Of a DNA stretch of 64,000 nt, positions 32,212-42,253 are shown piece by piece. The position numbers and the translations under genes are program-made. The notes under the pieces are model-generated. The model worked only from the letters and a program-made list of their open reading frames with translations, had not been told where the DNA came from and made no database searches. Source of the stretch: Eurosta solidaginis (Eukaryota > Arthropoda > Insecta > Diptera > Tephritidae); NCBI RefSeq assembly GCF_040869045.1, contig NC_090321.1:133539689-133603688 (forward strand), read 5' to 3'. Numbering within the stretch: the stretch's first letter is position 1; each line of letters begins with the position of its first letter.

Positions 32212-32625
32212 ATGAGTCAAAAACACCGGCAACCCATACCACCGGACTCACCAAAACCAATACGGCCGTGGCACCCACCGTTTGAGGCAACATTATGGCC
32301 GGCAAACAAACCAAGGATATAACGCATACAAATTTTTCATGGGCCGCCAATAAACCACCTAATGGCCATCCGGGAGAAGGAGTCGGCGACAGAGCCGCAA
32401 GAACGGCGCGCCCCCAAAACCAACGAAACAACAAAAACAGCGCAATAAAAATTACCGGATCCCGAGGAATTTTTTAGAGAACTAAGGCTAAAACGCCCGG
32501 CTAACCAATCCAAGAAAACCTGGACATTCCGGTGGAAAGCACAGCGGGTGAGGGTAGAAGTGATAAATGACAAACACGCAAAGGTGTCACTCATGGGAAA
32601 GAAACGAATCGTACCAATCGAATAA
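32212..32625 (+). pseudogene. Third reading frame (ORF3) of L1, function unknown
   Basis: An ATG 43 bases after the integrase stop opens a frame of 137 codons ending at TAA 32623-32625, broken only by two internal TAA codons (32320-32322 and 32446-32448). The product would be basic and proline-rich, starting MSQKHRQPIPPDSPKPIRP and ending in a Lys/Arg-rich, beta-like stretch (KKTWTFRWKAQRVRVEVIND). A strong splice acceptor (pyrimidine run then ccag, 32178-32194) lies just upstream and a donor is in the LTR leader, so it could be expressed from a spliced RNA. I see no signal peptide, transmembrane segment or furin site, so it is not a normal env. I recognise no family. Confidence 0.55.
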
Positions 32626-33089
32626 GGCACTGAAGAAGGAAGACGAGACCAACCAAAATTTTCTATTTTTATATATATATGCACCCTCTGTTAATTTTAA
32701 GAGAAAATGAAATGTGAATTATTTTTCAAATTACAAAAAAAAAAAAAAAAAATTTATTTTCATATATACATCTACATAACATCAAAAGGGAACGAGAGAA
32801 GTATGACAACGGATACAGTTCAGTACAACTCCACCCCCGACAAAAAAACAAAAACACAACAAAATTTTTTTTTAAATTAATTAGAATGATGTTTTTTGCA
32901 ATTGAACCTGAAATAGTCACATTAACTCTGTTAAACTTAAGTAGTATGACTCTGTATATTTTTGGAAAAAATATTTTTTTTTAAATAAAGTGCTTCGCCC
33001 ACACGCACACCGGCATAATACCTAGGCCATGCCTGGAGATCCACCTTTCCCCCACCGCAGCTTTCCGTCAACCGAAGTGGGAGGGGGAC
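32626..33089 (+). other. 3' untranslated region and polypurine tract of L1
   Basis: This is AT-rich and non-coding, with an A18 run near 32734. The last bases, gaagtgggagggggac (33074-33089), form the polypurine tract that primes plus-strand DNA synthesis; the 3' LTR begins at the next base. Two frames of 60 codons or more on the minus strand have no similarity that I recognise. Confidence 0.7.
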
Positions 33090-35000
33090 TGTAACGTAAC
33101 GTTACAATAACGTAACTCCCCCTGTATTTCCTTATTCACCTAAACCTGAACCCCCCTGTACTTATTTTGCTATAGCATAGCCAACAACCACTTCTTTTAT
33201 AGCATATTCAACAACCAACTAAATTGCGAACCAATGAAAATCACAATAATGGTGCGTTGAATTCTCAACCAGTTTGCGTCACCACCCATATAAACACTGC
33301 ATTTGCATTTTCGCAAGTCAGTCCTCGCAGGTGAGCCAGCGGGAGTGGATGTCTTTTTAAAGACATATTTTTCCCTCCTGCTAGCTAGCTGAGTGGAAGG
33401 GGCGCCGTCATGGTGCGGGTCACCCTTCACTTAGGTAAGGACGACGGGGAGGATGCCTTGTGCTACTTTGCCCCCCGCGCCCTCCTAGGTGTTGAGTGGC
33501 CCGACGCCTTCATGGCCATTTAACCCCTCCCCCTCAGTTCTAGCTTAGGCTGGCTGAGTGGAAGGGGCGCTGTCATGGCGCGGGTCACCCTTCACTTAGG
33601 TAAGGACGACGGGGAGGATGCCTTGTGCTACTTTGCCCCCCGCGCCCTCCTAGGTGTTGTGTGGCCCGATGCCTTAATGACATTCCACCCCTTCCCCTCA
33701 GCTCTGGTTTCGGCCGTGAGCCGATGCGTGCGCACAGGGGCTACCGCTGTGCCGTTAAGGTGCACTTCCCCTCCGCCCACGGGTCGACCCACGGTGTATC
33801 GGCTGGTACAACCCCGCCCCCCTTACGCACCTTCTACTAGTGTGCAAGTAGGGAGGCGGGGGTGTCCAGCGGTGAAACCAGCACTAACCAGTCCTCGCAG
33901 TCTCTTCCGCAGGTGACTGACCCCGCGACTACCACAGCTGCCGAAGAAGAGCGACTAGAGATCCCGTTGCAGCCGACCGACCAATACCAGCCCGTTGGTA
34001 CGCCTATCCGACCCCGCCCGGAACACGCAGCCGCTGTCCAGGTAAACCCCGTCGCCGGCCCATTTTCTCTCTCTCTCTCTGCCCTGGTACGCGCTCCGTA
34101 GCCCACCGCCGCTGCCGTCGCACCGTCGCCCCTCGGGTGCCACCGCTGCTACGACGACCGTTGGCCGTTCGCCATCCTACCGCCGTTAAGCCGCTGTATC
34201 CGTCCCGCCGCTGCTACGACGACCGTTGGCCGTTCGCCATCCTACCGCCGTTAAGCCGCTGTATCCGTCCCTCCGCTGCTACGACGACCGTTGGCCGTTC
34301 GCCATCCTACCGCCGTTAAGCCGCTGCATCCGTCACGCCGCTGCTACGACGACCGTTGGTCGTTCGCCATCCTACCGCCGTTGAGCCGCTGTATCCGTCC
34401 CGCCGCTGCTACGACGACCGTTGGCCGTTCGCCATCCTACCGCCGTTAAGCCGCTGCATCCGTCACGCCGCTGCTGCGACGACCGTTGGCCGCTCGCCAT
34501 CCTACCGCCGTTAAGCCGCTGCATCACCGTCCATCCAGTTCGCTGGTGCCGTCATTTCGTCTATACCGCTACACCCATCCGTCCGCTAATACTGTCCGCC
34601 GTCCAATCACTGCGCTCATACTACTGTACCAATCCGTCCGCTAATACTGTCCGCCGTCCAGCCACTGCGCTCATACTACTGTACCAATCCGTCCGCTAAT
34701 ACTGTCCGCCGTCCGGCCGCCGCGCTGCTCCCGCCGCTGCTCCCGGACAACCGTACCATCCCGCCCGCTACTGCACCGCCGCTAAACCACCGTACCGACC
34801 TCTCCGCTACTACTACGCCTATTAGCCACCGCCTCCATCTTTGTACGGAAAGCTGCTGTCCGCCTAATATCCCCAGCCGTGTGTGCGTGTGTTCGTAACA
34901 CATAAATATCGTGTATTTATTCAGTAGGGGTTTGTGGGACCTTTACTCGACTCTGGATTGACTGAGTGTTACCCCAGCCTTAGACAAAACCCACCTCATA
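33090..35000 (+). repeat. 3' LTR of L1
   Basis: This is colinear with the 5' LTR at a constant offset of 7,124 bases from first to last base. The differences I noted are catggcgcggg/catggtgcggg, gtcccgccgc/gtccctccgc, tgctacgacg/tgctgcgacg, gctgatcccg/gctgctcccg and gagtattacc/gagtgttacc. All tandem arrays have the same number of units in both LTRs. Confidence 0.95.
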
Positions 35001-36135
35001 GGGTTCGTGAATGCTGCGCTCAACTGCAAAGTGGTAGTCTGCTTTCACGACGACAGCAGTTGAGACAGCGGTCCACAGCAGCATTTTCACGTTCAGGTAA
35101 AATTCGGTCTTTTCGGTAATATATAACATTTGTAAATTATTATACCTATAGATATTTGTATTTCTGATTTTCAATTCGATTTTTAACCCGCATATATCTT
35201 CGTATATGCGATCTCTTCTTCCTTAATAAACCTATTCATTTTTATATTCAGACCAATTCTAAATGTTCTCGCGGAATTTTGTTCTCGCGTAAAAAAATTC
35301 CTCCAATTCTTTTCTCCTAGGGAGAAGAATAATTGGGGAATAGGAATTTTGAATTTTCGAAGTCAGCTGTTTTGTCAATTCAAATTTCGTTGCGCATTTC
35401 TTATTTTGTTTAAAATATTGTAAAGTTTAATTATTGTTGCCAATTTGTTTGATATTAAGAAATATGGTATAAACAATGCACATTATTGCATTTCATGTGG
35501 TATTCACTGAAATGAGTAATGAATTGGTGCCACAGCACCATCAACAGAGGAGCATAAGAAGAAGACCGCCGGGATAACACAAATCTGCCGGACTTGCCTG
35601 CATTCATTCTGCAAAGCAATTTTCTGGCGGCCAAGTCGAGTTGAGTTTCGCCATATGCCACAATCTATTTAAGCCTTCTTAAAAAATCCTTGCGCAATTT
35701 CTGGATGGCTGCATCAAATATGCGAAGAGCTCTTCCGTTGCTTATGATATATTTTTCGACTTAAAATAAAGAATATTGTGGTTCTTGTTGTATTAACAGT
35801 GAGAATATTGTGGTAGAATGTAAATACATATTTTAGCACAAATTTGTACAAATAAGTGTTCTTTCTTAAAATAACCAATTTCCTTTAACGATTTTGATGC
35901 ATTCCCTTTAATTTAGCTAGTGAAAAAACTCCTATGAAATGGCAGAGAAATCTCCCTCTCCCTCACATTCATAATACCTACTTTTCTCCCATAACCGGTT
36001 TCCGCTTTTTCCAACATTGTTCAGAATAGGAGGAAAGGGAGAAGTGAAAAAACTCACAAGGAATTTTTATTTAGAATACCAGGAATGGGAGAAGGGAAAA
36101 AACTCGCACGGAATTTTCGTTTAGAATTGGGCTGA
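35001..36135. repeat. Repeat A, copy 2, right part
   Basis: Starting with the duplicated gggt, the sequence continues repeat A exactly where 25965 left off and parallels 217-1334 of the window. Small differences include a different ~50-base block at 35720-35775. It ends at the same terminal word as copy 1 (gggctgat). A minus-strand frame at 35661-35455 is not preserved as a frame in copy 1, so I do not call it a gene. Confidence 0.85.
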
Positions 36136-36204
36136 TTATATTTTATTAATTCCTTTGTTTCTTTCCGTTTCTTCGCGTTCCCGTGAGCTCAAACCGGCAT
36201 TCAA

Positions 36205-36272
36205 TTTTGTTTGTGCATACAAACACTATGTGAGGTCTTTATTGACCGGCCAGTTCAACCTAACCTAACATA
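36205..36272 (+). mobile_element. LOA-type LINE 3' tail, severely truncated
   Basis: The words ctatgtgaggtctttattga and ccggccagttcaacctaacc match the last bases of the LOA element at 57990-58037 (ctatgtgaggtcctcatgga, ccggccagttcaacctacca). Only the extreme 3' end and the CCTAA-like tail are present, as expected for a 5'-truncated insertion. Confidence 0.75.
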
Positions 36273-37009
36273 TAGATTTTAAATTTCAACTATCACAAAA
36301 ATGTTTAAACTGCAAGTACTGATCGAACGATATGAGTACTGAGTGATGATGATATCGATACTTCTCTAAAAAATACTTGAGTATTTCAAACTCGATGCTT
36401 TTTAGCATATATTGATACTTTACCTCGATTCTTTACCAAGTCCGCAGGTTCTTAAAGTTTTAAGTGAAACAGTGTGCAGCCCAATAACACGATAACTTGA
36501 GGAAATTTTGAGATATATGTGCATATTGTACTATAAGAAAACAATGTGTCTATTGGTCAGGATCACTAATAGTATCTAAAAGCAAAACTTGCTAACTCCA
36601 ATAAACTGATTCGTGACCATACTACCAATGTACGAAAGTTTAAAACAAATTTTGGATCGACTTTTACGTTTGCGCGTAAAACAAAAACGCTTATCCTCGC
36701 TTAGATAATGCTTAGGAGACCCATCTAGCGGCAACTAGCTACAGAACATGTTGTACCGAAAAGCGGAAGCATAAACCTCTTTTTTTTCTCGGACGTTGTG
36801 GCAGCGCACTGCCCTCAAGTGCCCCGATGAAACCAGGCTAATCCTGTTTTTTTTTTTTTTTTAATTCATACATTCTTTTATTTTTTATTTTTTGTATCCT
36901 AATTCTTATTTATGTGTTATTTATAATTTTTTTGTTACCGAGTCTTTAAGAGGCAGTGGCTTCTTAAGTGCCGAGATCAGAGAACTCAGCTACAGAGAAA
37001 CTCATCAGC
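36273..37009. other. No gene recognised
   Basis: This AT-rich sequence has several atcgatact/tatcgata-like words around 36340-36430, a T-run at 36848-36862, and a GC-richer block at 36780-36845. Similar 'tcgatactt' words recur at 38700. Nothing codes convincingly for protein or RNA. Confidence 0.4.
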
Positions 37010-37256
37010 TGAGAAATATAGATTCACAAAATACAACAGATTAAAAGTATAAATATAATGTTTTAATTATTAAGAGAAGATAGAACCGCCTTTTTTATGG
37101 CAATTATAGGTTTATAGGTTTATAATGCCTTGAAACTCGGCATGGAATATTCAAGTTTACTTCGTTCAAAAGAAATGGGCTTGAAATCGATCCATTTAAA
37201 AGTATAGCCATAAATAGTACACCTAGCATTTCTCTACGACTTGCAAGGGTAGGAAG
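37010..37256 (-). pseudogene. Jockey-like LINE 3' fragment J, copy 1
   Basis: The fragment has the same 3' end as the copy at 37757 (complement of tgagaaatatagattcac). On the minus strand it retains the end of the reverse transcriptase reading (SRRVMLGVLF, then NLNIPCRVSRHYKP-like text). About 75 bases present in copy 2 are missing. It is 5'-truncated at 37256, where another LINE fragment begins. Confidence 0.75.
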
Positions 37257-37756
37257 ACATCAACATAGTCCAGCGAATTAAAACGCAGCGGCTGCGCTGG
37301 CTAGGCCATGTTATGCGAATGAATGATGATGATCCGGCCAAGAAAGTGTTTCTATGGGAACCCACCTATGGAAGCAGAGGTAGAGGGCGGCCCCCACTCC
37401 GTTGGAAGGACCAGGTGGAAAACGATTTAAACTCCCTTGGTGTGACCAATTGGCGCCGGTTGGCGGAGCGAAGGAGGGACTGGCGCGCCTTGTTGGACGG
37501 CCATAACCGTTTAGACGGTTAAGCGCCAATTAAGTAAGTAAGTAATTAATTGTATAAGTAAGTTGCCTTTACATTATAGCTCCTACGGCGCAGCAATTAT
37601 GAATTTATAGAATACGAAAATGAATTAGAAATAACTACAATAAACCACTGTCTATACTAAAGAAAACTCAACAATTTATTACTTTACACGCATTTAATGA
37701 ATGTTAGTTTTAGTTTGGAAATTAATATAGTTCTTAGCTTCTAAGTTGTTTGTTGC
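37257..37756 (+). mobile_element. LINE tail plus repeat A piece (chimeric repeat, copy 2)
   Basis: 37313-37525 is open and encodes the C-terminal tail of the same LINE as 24640-25585 (AKKVFLWEPTYGSRGRGRPP; WKDQVENDLNSLGVTNWRRL; DWRALLDGHNRLDG then stop). It is followed, exactly as at 25586, by taagtaagtaattaattgt and 200 more bases including the first ~70 of repeat A. It ends abruptly at gtttgttg, where LINE J copy 2 begins. The junction between the two parts is identical in both places. Confidence 0.8.
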
Positions 37757-38632
37757 TGAGAAATATAGATTCACAAAATACAACAGATTAAAAGTATAAA
37801 TATAATTTTATAATTATTAAGAGAAGAACGAGTCCGAAACATCAATTATTCTAGAGTGAGAGTTATAATCTTCACACAAACATAGAAAAGGTTCGTGTAT
37901 TTGGAAATTGCTTCTGAATTGTTTAAGAATTATAGGTTTATAATGCCTTGAAACTCGGCATGGAACATTCAAGTTTACTTCGTTCAAAAGAAATGGGCTT
38001 GAAATCGATCCGTTTAAAAGTCTAGCCATAAATAGTACACCTAGCATTTCTCTACGACTTGCAAGGGTAGGAAGATTTTAGTTTTAATCGACTAGTGTAA
38101 GGAGGAAGATTATACGGAGAGTCCCATTGCAGATTTCTCAAGGCGAAAAGTAAAAACTGTTTTTGAGTTGATTCTAGTCTATCCACATGAACTGGATAAC
38201 GCGGATTCCAAATTATCGATCCATATTCTAATATCGGCCTCCCCAATGATGTAAAAAGGGTTTTTGTAACGTAAGGATCACTAAACTCTTTTCCCATCTT
38301 TTCACAAATGCTAAAACTCCTCTAGCTTTATTGACTGTGGCATTAATATGAGGGTTGAAACTAAGTTTGCAATTCATTGTAACTCCCAAGTCGACAAAAA
38401 CATCAACGCTTTCCAGAGTTTGGCCATTAATTGTGTAGGAAGCTGGCTGCATGTTTCCACGTGAAAAATACATGGATTTACATTTTTCTGTGTTGAGCGG
38501 CAAAAAATTCGCATTACACCAAGTAACTAAACGATTTAAATCCCCCTGTAGTACAGAACGTTCTTCAACCGACGCGTATGACTTAAAAAGTTTTACGTCG
38601 TCGATATATATTAAAATTTCAGATAAAGTTTA
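37757..38632 (-). pseudogene. Jockey-like LINE 3' fragment J, copy 2
   Basis: Minus-strand readings in three frames give a continuous reverse transcriptase C-terminal half: YIDDVKLFK (~38612-38586, a variant of the catalytic YADD), LPLNTEKCKSMYFSRG, FVDLGVTMNCKLSFNPHIN, PILEYGSIIWNPRYPVHVD, LESTQKQFLLFALRNL and FLLNEVNLNVPCRVSRHYKP. It is 5'-truncated near 38632 and has at least two frameshifts (near 38270 and 38050). The 3' end has no long A tail. Confidence 0.85.
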
Positions 38633-39178
38633 AGGCTTAAAAGTCCATATAAAGTTTATATGTAAACGTAGACTTTGATTCGAGTATTTTATATGAGTAC
38701 CGGCATCGATACTTTTTTAAAAAGTTATATCACCAGCCGCAATTTGGCGAATTTCGCAAATTTTACGGAAAATACTAATAAAGGAGAACTACCACTGACG
38801 CTACATAGAAACATCGCCCATAAAAATGAACCTTCTTTAGCTGAAGGGAAAAAATCATTGAGATGATAGCACCGGTCAAAAAGATAATGAAGGTTTTTAT
38901 ATAAATCTAACCTTCATTTTAGTTTTTACAAGCAAAAACAAGTATTTTGGTGACTCACGTTACATACCAAAATTAACTTTGTTTAGAGAATGATTTGCGA
39001 ACCTGTCGGTTCTCGGTAACGAGAAAAGGGTTAGAATTCTAATCGAGTTCTAACGCCAATTCCTAATGGGTTTCTAATGATAATTTTGAGTTGAAGCTCA
39101 ATTTTCAATTATTTAAAATCAGCGAAATTTTCATTGATCTATTATATCAAACACTTTCATTTGGTTACAAATAAGAAT
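38633..39178. other. No gene recognised
   Basis: AT-rich sequence. A 63-codon plus frame at 38675 has no similarity that I know. No repeat structure stands out except the word gcatcgatactt near 38703, which resembles words at 36350-36430. Confidence 0.35.
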
Positions 39179-39424
39179 GAACATATTTCAAAGGCTTTTT
39201 CTATTATTATAAATTAAAACCGTACTTAAAACTTAAATGTATTCGTTGCACACATATAAAACAGGTAAATTCAGTCTTTTGAGATTAAAGGTACTTTTTG
39301 AACATATTTCAAAGGCTTTTTCTATTACAATAAATTAAAACCGTACTTAATTAAAACTTAAATATATTCGTTGCACACATACAAAACAGTTAAGTTCAGT
39401 CTTTTCAGATTAAAGGTACATTTC
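39179..39424. repeat. 121-base tandem duplication
   Basis: Two direct units start gaacatatttcaaaggcttt at 39179 and 39300. They share 'attcgttgcacacata' and 'gattaaaggtac' and differ at several positions plus a four-base insertion. A weak third partial unit (ttaaaaccctacttaaaact) follows to about 39470. Confidence 0.85.
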
Positions 39425-39496
39425 ATAATAAAAACTAAAATAAAAATAATTTAAAACCCTACTTAAAACTTAAGCTTTAATGGTTTCAGACTTTTA

Positions 39497-40165
39497 ATTG
39501 GTCCTTCTAGTCTTGTGTGTTTGCTTTTTTATTTTCTTTATAACGCTTTTTCTTGGTGAGCGTCCCTCGGCGTGCTGAAAGAACGCTATCGATGTTCGCT
39601 CGAAATCTGCATCTGTCGAGTGAGGGGGGACTTGGACGAAAATGTACCTAAATACAAAAACAAATAATTAATGCTGAAGATGTTCCACAATTGGTAGTAT
39701 TATACTTTTCAAGGCGGACGTCACACTGAGTGCTCTTACAGCCTTTTTTTCGTTTGTCCCTTTCCAACATAGCATCTGAACAACACCGTATGTCAATATT
39801 TTCCGCCATGCATTTCTAACGAACTTTTCAGCAGTGTGAGCCATTACGGTGGATAATTAATTTTTCTGAAAATATACATTACAAATAATATACATTATAA
39901 AAACATATTTACATAATATGCAAATATTACGCTTATTTTTACAAAGCAATATTGAAAATAAATTATCCATATATGTACGCCATTAATTATTAATATATTA
40001 CCCGGTTTTCATATTTGCTGCCATGGTCCTGCACTTCGTTTTCAAAGTTTTGAAACTTCTCCAAATCATCCAAAGGAGTTTTCAACAAAAGATCGCTCCG
40101 ACGCTTTTGCCTATAGTTTGTTCTCTGCTTCGTCTCCTGTAAGATTCGCGTCATAGTCCTCTCTT
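39497..40165 (-). pseudogene. DUF4806-like exons of a CACTA-type transposon gene
   Basis: Three minus-strand blocks give DUF4806-type text. Block one is about 40165-40002 (TKQRTNYRQKRRSDLLLKTP, LDDLEKFQNFENEVQDHGSK) with a donor at 40002/40001. Block two is about 39868-39680 (TAEKFVRNAWRKILTYGVVQ, MLCWKGTNEKKAVRALSV). Block three is about 39649-39497 (HSTDADFERTSIAFFQHAEG, then Arg/Lys-rich to a stop) behind acceptor tttttgtatttag. Introns between them look like GT-AG introns, although block two has a stop near its start. DUF4806 proteins are frequent beside CACTA-like transposases in insects and cnidarians; the role is unknown. A SINE separates this from the transposase remnant upstream. Confidence 0.5.
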
Positions 40166-40190
40166 CCAATTTTCATCGTGGTCCTCTTGA

Positions 40191-40468
40191 TTTTCCCTAC
40201 GAATTGACCGGACGGGACCTATATGTTTTATGCCGACTCCGAACGGTATCTGCAAGGCAGATGAGTTTTCACTGAGAGCTTTTCATGGCAGAAATACACC
40301 CGGAGCGCTTGCCAAACACTACCGAGGGGCGACCCCGCTTAGAAAAATTTTCTTCTAATTGAAAAACCTTATTTATAAAATGTTTGATGTTGCTTTGCCC
40401 GGGGTGCGAACTCAGGGCATACGGTGTGGTAGGCGGAGCACGCTACCATCATACCACGGTGGCCGCCA
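40191..40468 (-). mobile_element. tRNA-derived SINE
   Basis: Read on the minus strand it begins ggcggccaccgtggtatgat (40467 downward), with an A-box-like tggtatgatgg and, about 35 bases on, a B-box-like gagttcgcacc, the internal RNA polymerase III promoter of a tRNA. The tRNA-like head (about 75 bases) is followed by a ~200-base body containing ggggtcgcccctcggtagtg, and an end at tcgtagggaaaa. The anticodon arm does not form a usable tRNA, so this is a SINE and not a tRNA gene. The target duplication is not clear. Confidence 0.8.
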
Positions 40469-40572
40469 GTTGTTGAATATATCAGTAGCTAATATATCTT
40501 TCTTTTACAGAAATGCATCATATTGAAAAATCCAAATTAGTTAATAAAAATAGGCTTTATTTGACCACTATG

Positions 40573-40660
40573 TGCTTTAGTGCAAGACAAAAGACTCCAC
40601 TAGTACAGCCCGACGTTTCGCTAAGCATCTTGGCATCCTCAAGGGTGAAAATTTTTACGT
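40573..40660. other. Unassigned motif: cgaaacgtcgggct-type tail
   Basis: The complement reads 'cacccttgaggatgccaaga' followed by 'gcgaaacgtcgggctgtact'. A motif of this style (gatgatgcc...cgaaacgtcggg) often ends Penelope-like and some LINE elements, from memory. No coding part of such an element lies next to it, so I list it only as a possible tail fragment. Confidence 0.25.
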
Positions 40661-40739
40661 ATTCAAATAATATGTTATTCTTATGTATTTCACTTAACGT
40701 TGTTATCAATATATTGTAATTAAATTAATTTATTTTAAA

Positions 40740-41641
40740 ATATAGGTTGATATCCGCTTGTTTGGGTACACTTGTCAAGGGATTTTACATCTGAGAGTGA
40801 GCCATTTATAAAACCCCACCCTTTTTCAGCTCTATTACTGGGCTTGTTTTATTTTTTGAGCACATGCTTTCTTCTATTATACGATTATATACCTGTGCAG
40901 CGACGTTGTTATGCTTCCGAGTTTTTCGTCACATATAAAGCCTCGGCAAGTCACACTGTAAAGCTTTTCGTTAAAAAGTAACACATTTTCCATTAAACAA
41001 AGTAATTCATCAATAAAATTACTTAGAAAGTTGTTCGCACTCGCTGATTTGCTGTCACCGCAATAAGCTCCAATAACCCTAACATCATCTGACCCGTTTT
41101 ATTAACTAAAATTGGCCGTATTTGCAAAGTACAACTCTTGGCCAAAGGAAGCCCGTCAATGTTAATGTTTTAATCCAAGCGAATATCACGAAAGTCATTG
41201 AAGTGTAAGAAATCTATTAACGATTTTTTAACTCCATAGTGAATATATTCACCCGAACCCATTTGTGTTCTTTGTGATTCTTTTGGTGCACTCTTGAGGG
41301 CCTAGAGCATAAATGAAGTCCTCATATGCGTTTCCCCAAAATGTTCATTAAAGGGTCAGTCGCAGCACTCGTTATATTAAGTAGACGGCCCAGTCGGACA
41401 AGTCTTGTCTCAAGTCTGTATCTTCCTCCTCTGATTCATTTTCATCTACACCACTATCGTATGTTTGACAGTTTTCAGTACTAGTTATTGTGTTGAAATT
41501 TTCACTTCCACTTATTTCCTCCGGATTGAGCTCAGCGTTGGTTTGAGGTACGGATGAGCACGCGTTTTCTTCATGCCATTCAAATAGCACTTCAATTATC
41601 TGCTCGCTTTCCCTTTTTAACTTGTTTTGATTCATTTTCAC
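40740..41641 (-). pseudogene. CACTA/EnSpm-like transposase remnant
   Basis: A minus-strand frame at 41641-41372 encodes an acidic N-terminus (EWHEENACSS; DSGVDENESEEEDTDLRQDL; SDWAV). After frameshifts, pieces typical of animal CACTA-like transposases appear: INIDGLPLAKS-like text near 41150, VRVIGAYCGDSKSASANNFL with FIDELLCL near 41060, and RGFICDEKLGS near 40930, corresponding to the usual ICDAPAKS. The second half of the transposase is missing. DUF4806-like exons follow at 40165, in the same orientation, as in complete elements of this kind. Broken by at least five stops. Confidence 0.5.
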
Positions 41642-41942
41642 TTACTATTTTTGTTATAAATAAAAAAACTTATTTCGCAGCTTATAATATCTCAAATGTT
41701 CACTATTTTTATTTTGTTTGTCTAACACTAAGGATGAGTGATAATGTCGTGCAAATAATCGATAACTGTGACAATAATCATAAAATCGCATTTCTAGTGT
41801 TATTCGAATCGTTTCACAGTCGAATTCTAACTCTAGCCTAGTTTTCGATTCGAAATGCATTAGATAATAACATTCGAATTGTAATGTAAAATTACAATAT
41901 TTCTCTAACGTTAGAAAATTTGTTTGCCGACTAAGGGAATCT
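41642..41942. other. No gene recognised
   Basis: AT-rich spacer between the CACTA-like remnant and the gag of element G3. Overlapping open frames on both strands show no similarity that I recognise. A word pair, attcgaat/attcgaat, recurs near 41803 and 41871. Confidence 0.35.
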
Positions 41943-42253
41943 ATGAAATTGGAAGGAATCATCGTTGATGATCACACTTTTCATCCTGATGTAGAAGAGG
42001 CAACAACAAAAATGGAAGAGAAAAACGACACATCGCAGACAGTTACGAGCACAGACTTGAACATGATATTGGCTGCAATATCTGCACAATGGAAGCACCG
42101 GCGGCACGCATTTAAGAAATGTCATCCCAACTGGAATCGCAGCAGACACATTTAACATCTCAACTGGAAGAACAGAAGACATATTCGTATATGGCCTCAC
42201 AACTGGAAGAACACGAGACAGATATAACATGATACGTGCGAAATTTTTACACA

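Larger units (their letters stand above)
25966..35000 (+). mobile_element. Recently inserted gypsy-type LTR retrotransposon, 9,035 bases (element L1)
   Basis: Two 1,911-base LTRs (25966-27876 and 33090-35000) flank gag, protease, reverse transcriptase, RNase H, integrase and a third small reading frame. The target gggt is duplicated at 25962-25965 and 35001-35004, and the empty site exists in repeat A copy 1. LTRs begin tgtaacgtaacg and end acctcata. They differ by about five substitutions and no indels. The coding region has at least two frameshifts and one stop in pol. Very long LTRs with this pol style recall the Osvaldo/Ulysses group of flies, which is a guess. Confidence 0.95.

Noticed and set aside
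32212..32625. A retroviral env gene in L1
   Set aside because: No signal peptide, glycosylation-rich ectodomain, cleavage site or membrane anchor is visible, and it is far too short.
35455..35661. A 68-codon minus-strand frame in repeat A
   Set aside because: The equivalent part of copy 1 does not keep the frame.
40390..40468. A tRNA gene
   Set aside because: A and B boxes are there but the cloverleaf and anticodon arm are not sound, and a SINE body follows directly.
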